Assembly: GCA_002102555.1 (NCBI GenBank)
Contig: MCFL01000042.1
Span: 1 to 64,000, forward strand
DNA from: Catenaria anguillulae PL171
Lineage: Eukaryota > Blastocladiomycota > Blastocladiomycetes > Blastocladiales > Catenariaceae
Direction of reading: 5' to 3'
DNA: 64,000 nt
Part shown: positions 53,185-64,000 of the stretch, in pieces
Layout: each line of letters opens with the position of its first letter
How positions within the stretch are numbered: the first letter of the stretch is position 1
Notes under the pieces: model-generated
Database searches by the model: none
What the model saw: only the letters and a program-made list of their open reading frames with translations
What the model was told of the DNA's origin: nothing
Program-made: the position numbers and the translations under genes

Positions 53185-55385
53185 TTACCAGGAATCACGT
53201 CGCACATGTGCTGCGGGCACACCGTGACCACCCCAACGGATATAGTCCCAGAGCCACCTGAGCTGCTCTTTGAGCGTTTCCAAACTCTCGTCTTGCTTGG
53301 CAATACGTGCGCGCTGCTCGTTACAAACGCGACGCAACTCTTGTACTTCAATTGACTGTTGCGTAGGCGCCGCGTTGATGTGAGGAAATGCCACTGGCTG
53401 ACTTGGTTGACCATGGGCGAGAAGCTTGCGACCCAGTTCTGCAAAAACACGCCCTGCACAAGCGTCTGCCTCGCCAGAGTCTGCCACGCTTCCTGACCGT
53501 GACTGAGGCTCGACTCTTAAATTGCCAGCTACAGCCACCGCCTTGGTCAGCCCGTGAGCAAAGCCGCTGCTCGTCGATAACGTCTGTTCCTCTGTGACCT
53601 GAGCCTGAATATCTCGCAATTGTTGCTCGCCGACCTGCAGTGAGCCATTGACCAGATCCGTGTCCTGATGCAATTCTCCTCGATCACCTTGAACACCGCA
53701 TTGGCCCATGACCACCGATTGCCTTTCTGTTGCGTCGGGACAAGCATGGGTTTGGCCACTATACGTTGCCGCGACTGTTGCTGCGACCGCCATTCCCGCC
53801 AAATCAGAATCGGAACCCGTACTGAATCGCCTCTTGGCACCACAAACTTGGCCCATGGGCATTTGACGACACGCTTGTTCTTCTGACGTGTGGCAACGAT
53901 TGCGTACTTGTCGGGGCTGGAAATCGCCAAGTTGGCGATGCAAACTTGACGCGAACTCATTCTCTTGCTCATGATCCCGGTTCTGCTCCAGAAACTGTTG
54001 CACACGCGATTGATAATCTTCTTGACAAGCTGCCTGCTCACGCGATTCCCACTCGCGCTTGACTGCATGAGGCGCGTTATCCTGGCGCGCTTGGTCGCCG
54101 TTCTCTTGATGCTCTTCTTGACTTGAGTGCACTTGAACCACGGGCGCCTGCTTCCCAATGGCATCCTCGGCCGCTGTGTCGTCAAGTGCGGAATCCTGAC
54201 GGCGCACCGAGCCGCACAACTCGCCTTTAGCGACTGCAGCCGGAGCCGGATCGGACGAGGCAGCGCACGCTTGCGTCTCGAGCTCCTCGATCCGCTTGGC
54301 CAATTGACCCTTGTCCGCAATCACGTTTTCAAGCGTCTCCTTCTGCATACCATCCATCTCGCGCAAACCACGTGCGTCACGGCTGAACGCATTGGCCATA
54401 TCCGCGCAACAGCCAGTTGGCGGCGTGCGCGCAGGCCCCCAAGCGCAATGTCAGAAAGCGCAGTGACGAGCAAGCGACGTTCGGCCGTAAACTTGGCGTG
54501 CGCTTGCTTGAGATCCATGGCGTCCATCTTGGTTGCCATGTCCAAGTACATGCCCAGCTTGTGGGCCTCGTATTCTGCGGCCTTGAGCTTGGCCGCCGAC
54601 GTTGTGGCTTCGGCCTGCATGGCTGAAATCTTTGCTGTTCCTTGGCGCTGCGCTTCATACGCGCCAGAAAGCAAATGTCGCGTGTGATTCAAGTCGTTGG
54701 CCAAGCGCGTCTTGTCCTGTTCCAGAGTCTCGATCTTGTCGGTGAGTGCCGTGATTGATGCACGCGAATGCAATACCTCGTGCTCAACGTTGTGAATATG
54801 AATCGCTGCTGCCATGGCCGACCGCTCGAGTATACGGCGAACCTTGCCCAACTCTTCTTGCACGTAGAAAACATGGTAATCGGCATGCTCTCGTGCAATG
54901 ACTTGGTCCTTGAGCCGGTCCTTCAGCTGAACAGCCAAGGACTCCCATACTGCGGCCGTCTTGGCCGCCTCGGATTGCACGGCAGCCAGCTGCTGTCGGG
55001 CATGTTCAAGCTCTTGTTTGCACATCTTCAACTCTTGGTCCGCCTTTGACTCTTGACGTTTCTGTTGAGCCGGAATCACGTGGTGGTCCTTGACCAAAAC
55101 TGCATCCGCTGCCTGCATGGCGCTTTGCTCATCGGTGTCATGACGAGACGCAGCCAAGTTGCTGCTCGCAGTCGTCATGTGTGTTGGCTCATTGCTTTGG
55201 CCTGCCTCTGCCGCGGATAATTGCGTGAGGGAATCATGATGGTCGAGAACGGCGGGTGCAGGCGCGGGTACCGTGGCCGGAGATATCCAGTGTGTATCGA
55301 GTCCCATGGCAGGAATGAGGACACCAGTCGCCTTTCGGGCGAGACCGATCACAGCGGCAAACGTGTAAATCACGACAATTGACAT
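53185..55385 (-). CDS. Membrane-anchored coiled-coil protein, unknown (one frame break)
   Basis: The start at 55385 gives MSIVVIYTFAAVIGLARKAT, a hydrophobic segment fitting a signal anchor. A Pro/Ala-rich linker follows, then a long coiled coil (QELKMCKQELEHARQQLAAV, DKIETLEQDKTRLANDLNHT). Near 54400 the frame must move back one base: RRQLAVA joins ADMANAFSRDARGLREMDGM. After the break come more heptads (NVIADKGQLAKRIEELETQ), a low-complexity Gln/Glu/His region, and a final helical segment (QELRRVCNEQRARIAKQDES) ending DYIRWGGHGVPAAHVRRDSW. About 730 residues in all. I recognise no family. A membrane-tethered scaffold or tether is possible by architecture only. Confidence 0.7.
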
Positions 55386-58300
55386 TTTGACGGTGCTGAT
55401 GTGGTTGATGTTTGGAATTGGCCTGGCAACAGGCTCCGAAAACAAAACGAAATGACAGATTCGTGCAACGTGCACTTGAATGTCTGCGTCAAACAAACGC
55501 GAGTGTGGGTCAGTGAGTGGCCTGGACGCGACAGGTTCATTCATGTAGGACGGAAGAGTGCGAACATTGAGTCTAGGTATGTGCCTAGGTGGACGATGAC
55601 TGGGAAGGTGGTTTGACCGTTGCAAGCAGACCGGAAACGAATTGTTGCGAATGTCGGTTGGTGTTAGGCAGGGAGGTATTTGCTTGGGGGGAAATGAAGT
55701 AATCGTCGCTGAACGAGCCGGACTTGAGTGCTGACGTTGCACAGCCAGATCGAGAACCGGCGATTTCCGGAAACAGCAAAATGAATGCGGTTGCCAAGTG
55801 GAGTCTTGATGGGGAGGGAAAATTCGTCTCGTCGTTCACTGGATCGAACCGATGAGGGCAAATGAATTGGAGCAAGTGTGCATTGGATCGGATCTGGCGG
55901 TGAGGCGAGGAGCTTGTTGAATAAGGCGATGGCACTTTGCTTTGGGAGCAAAAACTTGACCTTGAGTTTGCAAGAACTTGATTTTTTTTGGATGTTAATT
56001 TGGCTATTGGGAATGGAGCAAGAGCGTGGTCGTTTGCGATCCAAGAGAGCGCAAGCGAGCGAGGACTAGGACAAAAATGCAGCAAATGCGAACGCTTTTC
56101 ACACGCCTGCGCGAAAATTGAGCTGCTCGCTCGCGGATCACGTTTGTTGCGCGCCGCTGGTTGATTGGTGGGGTCAGTAAGCTCGCCATCATAATGGGAA
56201 CCACGGCTATAGATTGGCGGTGAACGTTAGGGGACGGCTGATCCCGGACTCGAGCTCCTGACATTTGGATCATTATCTGACAAAGGTCGGGCAACAGCGC
56301 CGGCGTTACCCCCTGCAGTCTCAAGATCATGTCCGGTCGGCCTCAGATCTCTGGTCGCAAGAAAATCACAATTTTCTGGTCATACCCTGACATTGGTCCC
56401 AAAACGTGCTATCGGATGTGGCTGCGTATGTATTCGTGACATTAGAAGAAAGCCCGTGGTGCTCAACAGCGAAGCCGTGACTTGTTATTGGTGCCTGAAG
56501 AGTACGAGTCTTGCAGGTGCTCTGGTCAGCTTGATGATCGTCGCCAGCAGATTAGTTGCTGCTGGCTGCTCTCCCGTGCCCGACGAGATACTGACGGGAA
56601 CTGGACGTGAATGTATTGAAAGCACAATGAGTACTTTACTCGTTACAAATTCTCCCTGAAGCCGTGCTGGCACAATTGAAGCTGGCCAAGAGTTGAAGCG
56701 GCCTGTGCTCGTTCACGAATGATCTCGTCTTTGGCGCCACCACATTTGAGAATACAAGGGATTGCTTCCTACTTGGAAATGCGCTGAATATTTTGTCATA
56801 CATCTTCCATCGTCATAGCCTGGGCAATGCAAAGCATCCCGGCAATTGGCAACGAGGCATGCAAGGTGGAGGCGGGCCGAGCGAGCGAGGAGTTACGCGT
56901 CAGCACGCGCCGCGCCACACGGCAGTGATCATGGCTCGCTGATCCTCCTTCCGCACATATTCCTATGGCCACATTAGGCTGACTGCTGACTACGTACGAC
57001 CATGACGCTGGACAACACTGCATGTGCTTCGCTCAACATACTCTAAGGCTCACGCGGGATCACGGACACATCCGCCGCCATCGCGGACATGAGCGGCTTT
57101 CAGCCCTTGCGAAAGATTGCTTACGATGTCTGCTTTCGATTGCCAGGGCATCTGCGGCGTTGGTGCCCGCACACTTGAACGCTGTTGGGCCAATAGGGCG
57201 CTGGGCCGGGCATGCATTCACCTCCGCATCGAAAATTCCTGGCATGATATGGTCCGTGACCCGCCTTCTCCGTCCTTGTTTTTCCCATCTGCCCACCTTT
57301 TGAGCTTGAGCGGATGAGACATCGATCGATTGTTCCTGAGTTTCGCAGTCACACTTTTCCGCCGAGCCGCTGCGCGTGTTTGTGCATGGTACGTTTCCTA
57401 CATATTTATCACTCACGACTTGACTCGTGGCCCGCTCCGACAACAATTTTCATTTCACATGTATCCGCCTAGACTCACAGCACATCGTCACACCCTTTGC
57501 CGTCTCCCTCATGGGTTAACCGCGTTCCGTGGTGACGACAACATTCAAATACATTCACTGTGCAAACTCACACAGCCGCCCTCGATCTTTGCAGTGTGCT
57601 CCTCGCATTGTAGTCGGTCGCTGTTCCCTAATAATTTCAGGATTCGCGACTCGGCCCAATCCACACTGCTCACTGAATCAAGTGCCAACCATCACCCACT
57701 GTCCCTGTCGCTTATTGTGCAGCGCATGATGAACACATGTCGGCCTGTTTCTTGCACGGCATTTTCTCGGCGACGCATCAGCTCACTTCCTCAAAATCAT
57801 TCCGCACGGGATGCTTGCAGCTCGCATCACTCACACATGTATGAGCGCACATTCAATCATTTTCTTGTTCTGCACCGGCCACCGGCAACACCACCAGATC
57901 GCTTTGCATCCGACTCAGGATTGTTGTCCTGCGGCGGCCGATTCAAAATATAGGCCACGATCCGCGCCTGGCCACTCCGACGGTCCTGAGATTGCTGGGT
58001 GCTTGCCAAGTCGAGGAATCGAGTGCGTGTTTGTGGACTATATTCGAGGTTTGCGGTGTCGCCTAACGCGGGCGTTTCGAAGTGGCAAAGCTAGTGCAAA
58101 CAATGGGGCTCGGTCGGTGCATGAATCGAGGTCAAGGATGTGCGCAGGTGGCTGTCGTCGATTCAACGCCAACTAATTGGGCAAGGAGATTCAGGGCGGT
58201 GGTACGAGGGCGAGCAGGTCTCAGCGACGACAAAAGGTGGTTGGACTTGATTTGACATTGATCCGTGGGCGGCTCCATCTGATCGTGAAGGCACTGACCC

Positions 58301-58549
58301 AGCACTTTCGATTTGCGTTTGACTGGTGCTTGCAGCGTTATGTCACGATAAACGGAGAAGAAGAGCTTCGTTTGCTGTGCCATACTTGTTCATCATGCAT
58401 TCCTTCTTCTTCCAAATGTTGCTGTTGCCCTGCTCGGCATGGTTTCACGCCTGCACAGACGCCATGAAATGGGCGCAAAGTAGAACTCGTATCGATGGTC
58501 ACCAGTTTGGTTTTGCCCTCCGTACGAGGCGAATGCGTATACATTTCAT
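55386..58549. other. Long intergenic interval, no supported gene
   Basis: This 3.1-kb stretch has open frames up to about 207 codons (57330-57953) but none with motifs, coherent composition or splice structure. I find no tRNA or repeat copy. It is the largest gene-poor interval in the window. The right end may hold the last exon of TMEM17. Confidence 0.5.
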
Positions 58550-59679
58550 TCACGAGCGATTTGGAATACACAATGCCAGAAACACCCGATCCGTGACCCG
58601 GTATGCCAGCGGCAGCTGTGGCAGCACCAGCAGCATGTAAATCACATTGACACTCACCTCTAGTGCGTCGATTTGGCTCCCGCTGTGCGCCCGCTGGATA
58701 AAGGGATAGTACAAAAGGATGAGTATTTGTGGAAGGACCGTCAATAGCAGGAAGCCGGCAAGGTCGGGGATCTGTGAGATGCACGCATGGGAGTGGGCAA
58801 GGACTGTGCAGTCAGTGATTTGGCCGAGTTGGTCGGAAAGGGCGAGTTTTCGGACCTTTTCGTTTCTGTTTCCACGCCAGCCAAGCAGCAACCGTGCTGG
58901 CTCGCAAATGGTAAAGACGATGAGGGTAAAGTGGAGCGTGAAAGAGTAAAACTCGTTGACGTTGACGTTTCTTGCCGCCCAATCAGCAAACTACATACCA
59001 TATACAGTATGACGACAGTCAGCCCTTGCTGATGTCGTCGACTGCGGCGTGAATGCGCACCTTTTCACTTGTCACGGAAACCATGATTCCGAACCAAACC
59101 GGCAATAATGTTGCGTTGAATATGAGCAGAAGCTGAAGCGGAATAGACGAGAGGAGGCGCCGCTGCCCTGTGTAATGCATGCCCATTGATCAGGATGACA
59201 TATTCGTGATTGTCCAACTCGAAAAACAAACCTGATACGGGTCCCAACGGATCATCCTCTGCTGTTTCGGCACCGATTCCCTCATCTCCATTCCCGTCGC
59301 CGCCAGCCGCATGACTGCTATGATGCACCCTCAGCTTTTGCTGCGTGAAATGCTTGGAAAACAGCGTTTGCGCGACCGACTCGAGCGCTTGCTCTTGCCA
59401 CTGTGTCAGCGTGTTTGTCGCTGATTCGAGCGGCCCGGCGCTCGCTGTTGACTCGGCTCTGGCTTGCTCCTCGAGCTCATGGTGCGTCGTGAGCGGCGGC
59501 AACGTTGGACGTGCACCGCGTGGATCGTGAGCAGACGCAGCCGCTATGGGAACCGCTGATGTTGATGGGGTGGCAAACGTGACGCCGGCGTTGGCGCTAC
59601 TGCTGCCCCTGCGGATGGCGGACGTCAAGCGAGAAGCAGCCGGCGGTAAAGTTGCAGTAAGTGGTTTTGTAGCGTCCAT
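58550..59679 (-). CDS. TMEM17: Ciliary transition-zone membrane protein TMEM17
   Basis: TMEM17 belongs to the tectonic/MKS complex that gates the cilium. Exons are 59679-59232, 59167-59061, 58990-58856 and 58771 onward; donors are GTTTGT, GTGCGC and GTCCGA and all phases agree. Exon 1 is a 149-residue hydrophilic extension. Exon 2 gives SSIPLQLLLIFNATLLPVWF (the conserved ALQ-x-YFN-like first helix), and exon 3 FYSFTLHFTLIVFTICEPAR, then LLLGWRGNRNEK (family RLYLGYxGNLxEK). Exon 4 gives IPDLAGFLLLTVLPQILILL (family PELAGFWLLSLLLQ) and VNVIYMLLVLPQLPLAYRVT. The C-terminus is uncertain: another frame with GIVYSKSLVNEMYTHSPRTE continues past 58550 and may be joined by a further splice or indel. 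Confidence 0.85.
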
Positions 59680-59895
59680 TGTGACACTGTTATGTAGAAC
59701 AATCTGCTTTCACATACTATGCATACTTGAAACCTCACGACAAATGCATTTCCAACTGAAAGGTGTCAGGAAGTCGGGCGGGACAAGTAATGGTATTCGT
59801 TTCCTGAATAGCTCCCTCCAGCCTCATGTGAAACATGCGACGACGACAAGACATGAATATTAATAATGACACAAAATCAGCGACATGACATGCGA

Positions 59896-60865
59896 CTACC
59901 CTGCAACCGATTCAATCCCAGACAGCCAATCCCACACACAACCATCAAGTGCCAGTCGCATTTCTGGCGACTCGTTGAACCATTGATCGACGCATCCCAA
60001 AAACTCTGCCGACTCACGAATCACGGCTGGCAAAAGGTCCAAAAAGTCCTGGACCATTTGACTTGATCCATAGCCGAGGTTGTGACCGGTCTTGGAAGTG
60101 TACTTGCAAGCACCAATGAACGAGTCAATGGTGCGGAGAGCGCACCGTGACATGTCATGCCGCGCACACAGCCAGGCCACTTCATCTTGCGAAAACCTGG
60201 CCCAGACCACAATTGGTACCGCTTGGGTTTGACGATCCCATGGCACGCACGACATGGTCAGCCGCCGGTCCAGAAGCAAGAGCATGTCGAGGGCAAACAT
60301 TAAGTCAATGTGGAACTGTCGGTAGTGATTCGCAACCGAGCTGCCGTGAGAAACCGCAAGGCGGCGTGGTACCAGAAGGGTCTTGACAAAGGCTGTCGGA
60401 TTGAGAATTTGACAAGCTTGGTTCTGCAGGGCATCCAATGCAGTCGGAACGTCGCTCAACCGCTCCAGTAGCCAGCTGAAGCTCATTCCACGGCACGGGC
60501 GTATGGGCGTTAAAGATCATGAGATGTAGATCGCGGGCGGCTGGCCACTCGCGATGGACGTGCAGCAGAATGTAATCGGTCGGCGAAACGCCGAGCTCTG
60601 TGTTGATGACCTGAAATGCGACCTTTGCGCAAGTTGCGGGCACGGCCAACCTCGTCACCTTCTGCATACAACCGTGGGCATGATTTGTCACTGAGACGGT
60701 GGGCATTGGGCAGATCGCACGTGGCACAAAACACGGCCATGATGTTGAGTTGTGTATTGTCCAGCAAGGCAAAAAATGTTGCCAGCGCCAACCTTTGACC
60801 TTGCGGTAGCCCTCAACTTCCTCCGTGCACGGTGTTTGGAAGCAACGCCGTCGTTGATGGTTCAA
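59896..60865 (-). pseudogene. Fragmented gene, unknown function
   Basis: Three protein-like stretches follow each other in different minus-strand frames: LATFFALLDNTQLNIMAVFC with CATCDLPNAHR (about 60790-60670), TCAKVAFQVINTELGVSPTD with YILLHVHREWPAARDLHLM (about 60665-60490), and MSFSWLLERLSDVPTALDAL to the stop at 59896. Each change of frame is +1 rather than the -1 seen in other broken genes here, and no good GT-AG pair bridges them. It may be a decaying gene or one with unusual introns. No family is recognised. Confidence 0.4.
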
Positions 60866-61284
60866 GCTGTGCTGAGTCTAGGGATCCTCTATCAAATCTG
60901 TATTGCACAAGGTTGCATGCAGTCTGTATTTACATGCCATCTCGTACAAGTGTGTATCAAGGATGCAAGAAAGGTGTGTGACGTATTTACGTGAGGTGAG
61001 AGGTGGCGAACTGGGTGCGAACGCGTTTGCTGTGTTTGCAGCAAAAGCCGTGGCAATCGCAAGTAGTATCTAGTAGCGCGACTAGTGACGACCGAATCGA
61101 TTGCTATTCGATCGATGGGTCTATTTAACGTCTCATATAAATACTCAATCCAATGTACCGCTCAGAGTCTGTCTTGGCAATCAGTCCGCTGATGGAGCAA
61201 ATCATCTCGATGGGAATCTCCACCGTACCTTTCAACAGGTCCGTTACGTTGAAAACGACCCTCAATCGTCGCCAATCGCACCCT

Positions 61285-61325
<41 letters not shown>

Positions 61326-62021
61326 CCGAGACTTGCACGTACAGAAGCCGTATGCGATGCCCAAGCTGACGAATCTACGGCGTCCTGCAAGTGGAGAACT
61401 CACTCAAGTGGCTCCGTCTCAAGTCGTGTGGGTTGTTGTCGAACTACCAGTGTCACCGTGCAAGAAACTGGCGCACTCGCACAGCCTCTTGCGAAATCCC
61501 GCCAGGTGAGCCGACGAGCAATGAGCCTTTGCGGCAATCCACACACACCTTTTCTGCTTTGCTCTTGTCGCCCCCATTCATCCATTGCATCGAAAAGGAC
61601 CATGGCAACGAATGGACAACTACCCTCCTTTTGTTGTTTCTAGTGTGAACAATCAATCGGCTGCTTCAACTGAAATTTGGACAATTCGGCAACTTGAATG
61701 ATATTGCCTTCCCGAATGGCGTTTGTTGGTTTACGTCAAGTCTACCTATTTAGTATTTATATGAACTCAGAGATCTTTGAAGCCCGTCATTCTTTGACAC
61801 CAAAGCACGGGCCATGATTCCCAGCACGGCAAACACACTCGTGACAGTTTAAAGAAGCGGACTGGCTCGTTGACCGAGCCCACCTCATCCTCCTTCCTTC
61901 TTTGGCACAATAACCTTAAGAACAGGATCACACATCCGCCGTCGCTTCGGCTCAGCGCAGCTCAACGTCAACCATCTCAACCACGTCCCTGGTATTGGTC
62001 TGATTTACCGAGCGACACGCC
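60866..62021. other. Intergenic with a long T run
   Basis: No gene is supported. A short minus-strand frame at 61125-61280 (RLRVVFNVTDLLKGTVEIPI, then ICSISGLIAKTDSERYIG) looks protein-like but is isolated and interrupted by the T run. Confidence 0.4.
61286..61325 (+). repeat. Homopolymer T40
   Basis: Forty consecutive T bases (A40 on the minus strand). It could be a retroposition poly(A) tail in minus orientation or a simple homopolymer. Confidence 0.9.
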
Positions 62022-63104
62022 ATGCAAAACTTCCAACAGTACCCGCAATACCCGTACCAAGGTCAGCCGCTGCCACCCGTCTCGGCGACACTGCCCCGGC
62101 CACAGTCGCCGGCCGATGCGATCATTGCCGCACGTCACCCGTTGGCGCCGCTGGCGACCGTTTCCTTTTGGTCGACCATCGTCCAGCGCACACTCCAAGT
62201 CAATGAGCCTGTGGCGACAAGTGCTAGTCTTGCTGCGACCGTGGTCCAAACTGACCAGCTTGTGTCGTCGGCCACGCCAGTGACTCACCCGCAAACCATG
62301 CCGAACGCTCAGCTCACCACCACAATGTCTCACCAGCAACCACTGCCGCCGTACAACCACTACTACCCGCCCTTCATGATTCAGAATCGTCAAACACAGC
62401 CTCAGCCGCAGACCGATCTTCTCTCGCTCATTCTCGGCATTCCTCCTCCCGTCCTTCCCACGAGTCTAGCTCCACCTCCCGAGCGCGTCTCTTCTCCCTA
62501 CTACCAACATCAGCAAATCCATATGCCGCCCCAGCCGATTCACCAGCAATCCTCGTCATTCATCTATCAACAATATCAACAGCCGCAGCCTGTGCCAGTG
62601 CAGCATCAGCACACATACTGGCCCGTGGCACAAGTTCCTCCTCAACACCCGGCTCCAACCGCCACCTCGCTCACACACGACTTTGGCATCTCGCTTCTCC
62701 ACCTCGCGATTGCTGCTGCTCGTTTCGGATGTACGCTGAATGTTTCTCCGCTACACGCGACTCGCTCATTCACACAACAAGAAGTCTCACCCGCCCACCA
62801 CGCCACAGTCAAAGCAACCACGGCCCTGACTCACTTCATCATTTCCAATCCACTCACACGGCCCATTGCACACCTGTGGATCCACGCGCTCAAACAGCTT
62901 GCCGCATTTGCTGTGCATGCCGTCAAGCTTATTGTGCACGCCATGGTGACTGGCGGGCAGCCGCAACCGCAGCCGCAGCAGTCAATTATGGGCGTGCCGA
63001 GTAGCAGCGGGGACGGAACCGCGGCCATGGCTAGTATGATGATGCAGCTGGCGTCAGCGGCGGCGGGGTCTGGAATGATGGGGTCGTCGAGTGCACGGTG
63101 GTGA
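62022..63104 (+). CDS. Pro/Gln-rich protein, unknown
   Basis: This single-exon gene of 360 residues starts at 62022 (CGCCATGCAA). The N-terminal two thirds are Pro/Gln/Tyr-rich (MQNFQQYPQYPYQGQPLPP, QQYQQPQPVPVQHQH). It contains a more ordered segment with SPADAIIAARHPLAPLATVS and a predicted helical C-terminal region (DFGISLLHLAIAAARFG, PIAHLWIHALKQLAAFAVHA). It ends with a Met/Ala/Ser-rich tail. The composition fits a prion-like or adaptor protein, but no family is recognised. Confidence 0.7.
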   Translation: MQNFQQYPQYPYQGQPLPPVSATLPRPQSPADAIIAARHPLAPLATVSFWSTIVQRTLQVNEPVATSASLAATVVQTDQLVSSATPVTHPQTMPNAQLTTTMSHQQPLPPYNHYYPPFMIQNRQTQPQPQTDLLSLILGIPPPVLPTSLAPPPERVSSPYYQHQQIHMPPQPIHQQSSSFIYQQYQQPQPVPVQHQHTYWPVAQVPPQHPAPTATSLTHDFGISLLHLAIAAARFGCTLNVSPLHATRSFTQQEVSPAHHATVKATTALTHFIISNPLTRPIAHLWIHALKQLAAFAVHAVKLIVHAMVTGGQPQPQPQQSIMGVPSSSGDGTAAMASMMMQLASAAAGSGMMGSSSARW

Positions 63105-63368
63105 GTGCATTTTTTTGGCGAGTCTTCCCTCGGGCGTGTACTTACATATGTAAACACTGTCTCGGTTCTTTGTGTTTGTCGTTGACGAGAGTCTTATTCT
63201 GATCCTGTCCCATTCATTCCCTATGCAATTCTTTTTGTTTCCCTCACTACACATCGAAGCAAAGGGATCAAATGTGCATTGAGCAAAGCAAATCAGCAAT
63301 CAACACGAACATGCAAAGCATACACCAGAGAATACAACAAATAACAAGAGGCCGCTCTCATGTCCCAC
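63105..63368. other. Short convergent interval
   Basis: The 3' flanks of the Pro/Gln-rich gene and the metacaspase gene meet here. I see no feature. Confidence 0.5.
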
Positions 63369-64000
63369 TTAGAACCCCGCGTCATCAAACCCGTTGCCAG
63401 TCTCAAACCCAGTAGGCATCGCAATGGGCGTGTCGGCCAAGTCTTGCTGAGCCATATCCAGCTCCAACCCGACCTCGCCCTGCTCCTGAACCAGCGATTC
63501 TTGCATGGCAATTTGATCGATAAACTGGTCGAGCCCGTCCGAGGTGAATTGGATAGGATCGGTGATCCCAAATGCGGGTTCGCTGAGCACTGCAAAAAAG
63601 GGAGACAGGCCGTTAGACGGTGCAGATATCCACACAACATGATGAAAGACGCACAATGTTCGCCGCCCGAAGTCGCCGTCACCGTGGCCACGTGCGGCAC
63701 GCCATTGGCGGCATTCAACGTGTTGACGGTATCAATGGCATCGCCCAAGGCAATCCCCGGGTACGCCTCGAGCACCTCGCACAGCTGATTGGTAAACACG
63801 CTGCCCGATTCACCGCCGAGGGCGTTTTGCGACTCGAGCGACGCAGACACGCATACAATGTTGGCGTCGAGGTCGGCAAAGTCCAGGTCGGCCATGGTAC
63901 CGGAGCGGCAAGAGTCAAAGACCATGTTCATGTTGCAGCCCTCAGGAAGGTCGCGCAGGATGTCGTAGATTTCGTTGTCCGAGATGGCGCCGTCCGACGC
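63369..64000 (-). CDS. Metacaspase (peptidase C14), C-terminal part (5' partial)
   Basis: Metacaspases are Arg/Lys-specific cysteine proteases. The visible part starts inside the catalytic domain: SDNEIYDILRDLPEGCNMNM, then VFDSCRSGTMADL with the catalytic Cys in DSCRSG, where family members usually have DSCHSG. ANIVCVSASLESQNALG and SGSVFTNQLCEVLEAYPG follow as expected. An intron (63654-63590; GTGCGT...TTTGCAG) joins exon 64000-63655 to 63589-63369 in phase 1. The tail is acidic (SLVQEQGEVGLELDMAQQDL) and ends GFDDAGF, an unusual extension. The catalytic His lies beyond the window. Confidence 0.85.

Noticed and set aside
57330-57953. A 207-codon frame in the long gene-poor interval
   Set aside because: Rich in Cys/His/Ser/Arg without pattern; no homologous feel and no neighbours supporting it.
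1-64000. CRISPR arrays, bacterial operons or prophage
   Set aside because: No regularly spaced repeats of that type, no Shine-Dalgarno-led gene clusters, and spliceosomal introns throughout.

Overview
This window looks like nuclear DNA of a zoosporic (flagellated) early-diverging fungus. Genes carry short GT-AG introns of about 60-110 bases, often with GTGCGT or GTACGT donors, and the proteins are typical opisthokont or fungal ones: Set1, Bre1, POT transporter, Emc5, Atp18, a metacaspase. A TMEM17-like ciliary transition-zone protein argues for an organism with a cilium, for example Blastocladiomycota or Chytridiomycota. The species cannot be fixed from sequence alone.

Layout. 1-744 is the 3' end of an acyl-CoA synthetase (4CL-like). 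1.1-4.7 kb is a tRNA neighbourhood in which two 5'-truncated non-LTR retrotransposons sit back to back inside a tRNA-Trp gene, followed by an intact tRNA-Gly and tRNA-Trp. 4.9-6.1 kb is a frame-disrupted gene of unknown function. This whole tRNA-plus-gene block recurs, inverted and internally deleted, at 44.7-46.1 kb. 8.1-18.5 kb holds a secreted Cys-rich protein, SET1 (H3K4 methyltransferase) and a POT peptide transporter. 19.7-31.8 kb holds two copies of a Crypton-like tyrosine-recombinase element flanking a second secreted Cys-rich paralogue and a tRNA-Gly with a truncated tRNA-Trp. 32.5-43.8 kb holds a low-complexity nuclear-type protein, AMMECR1, a Ser/Ala/Gln-rich protein, EMC5 and TMEM230 (convergent), and a CCCH zinc-finger protein. 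46.3-52.6 kb holds DNA polymerase iota, ATP18 and BRE1, followed by another tRNA-Gly. 53-64 kb holds a coiled-coil protein, TMEM17, a fragmented unknown gene, a Pro/Gln-rich protein and the 3' part of a metacaspase.

Themes. SET1 and BRE1 act in the same chromatin pathway: Bre1 ubiquitinates H2B, which is needed for Set1 methylation of H3K4. They are 35 kb apart and not co-regulated in any visible way. The accessory content is dominated by tRNA-associated repeats: a Gly-spacer-Trp tRNA cassette in several intact and broken copies, retroelements inserted in a tRNA A box, and recombinase elements. Several genes need a backward one-base shift (-1) to stay open. This is the pattern expected if single bases are missing from the assembly, although true gene decay is not excluded.
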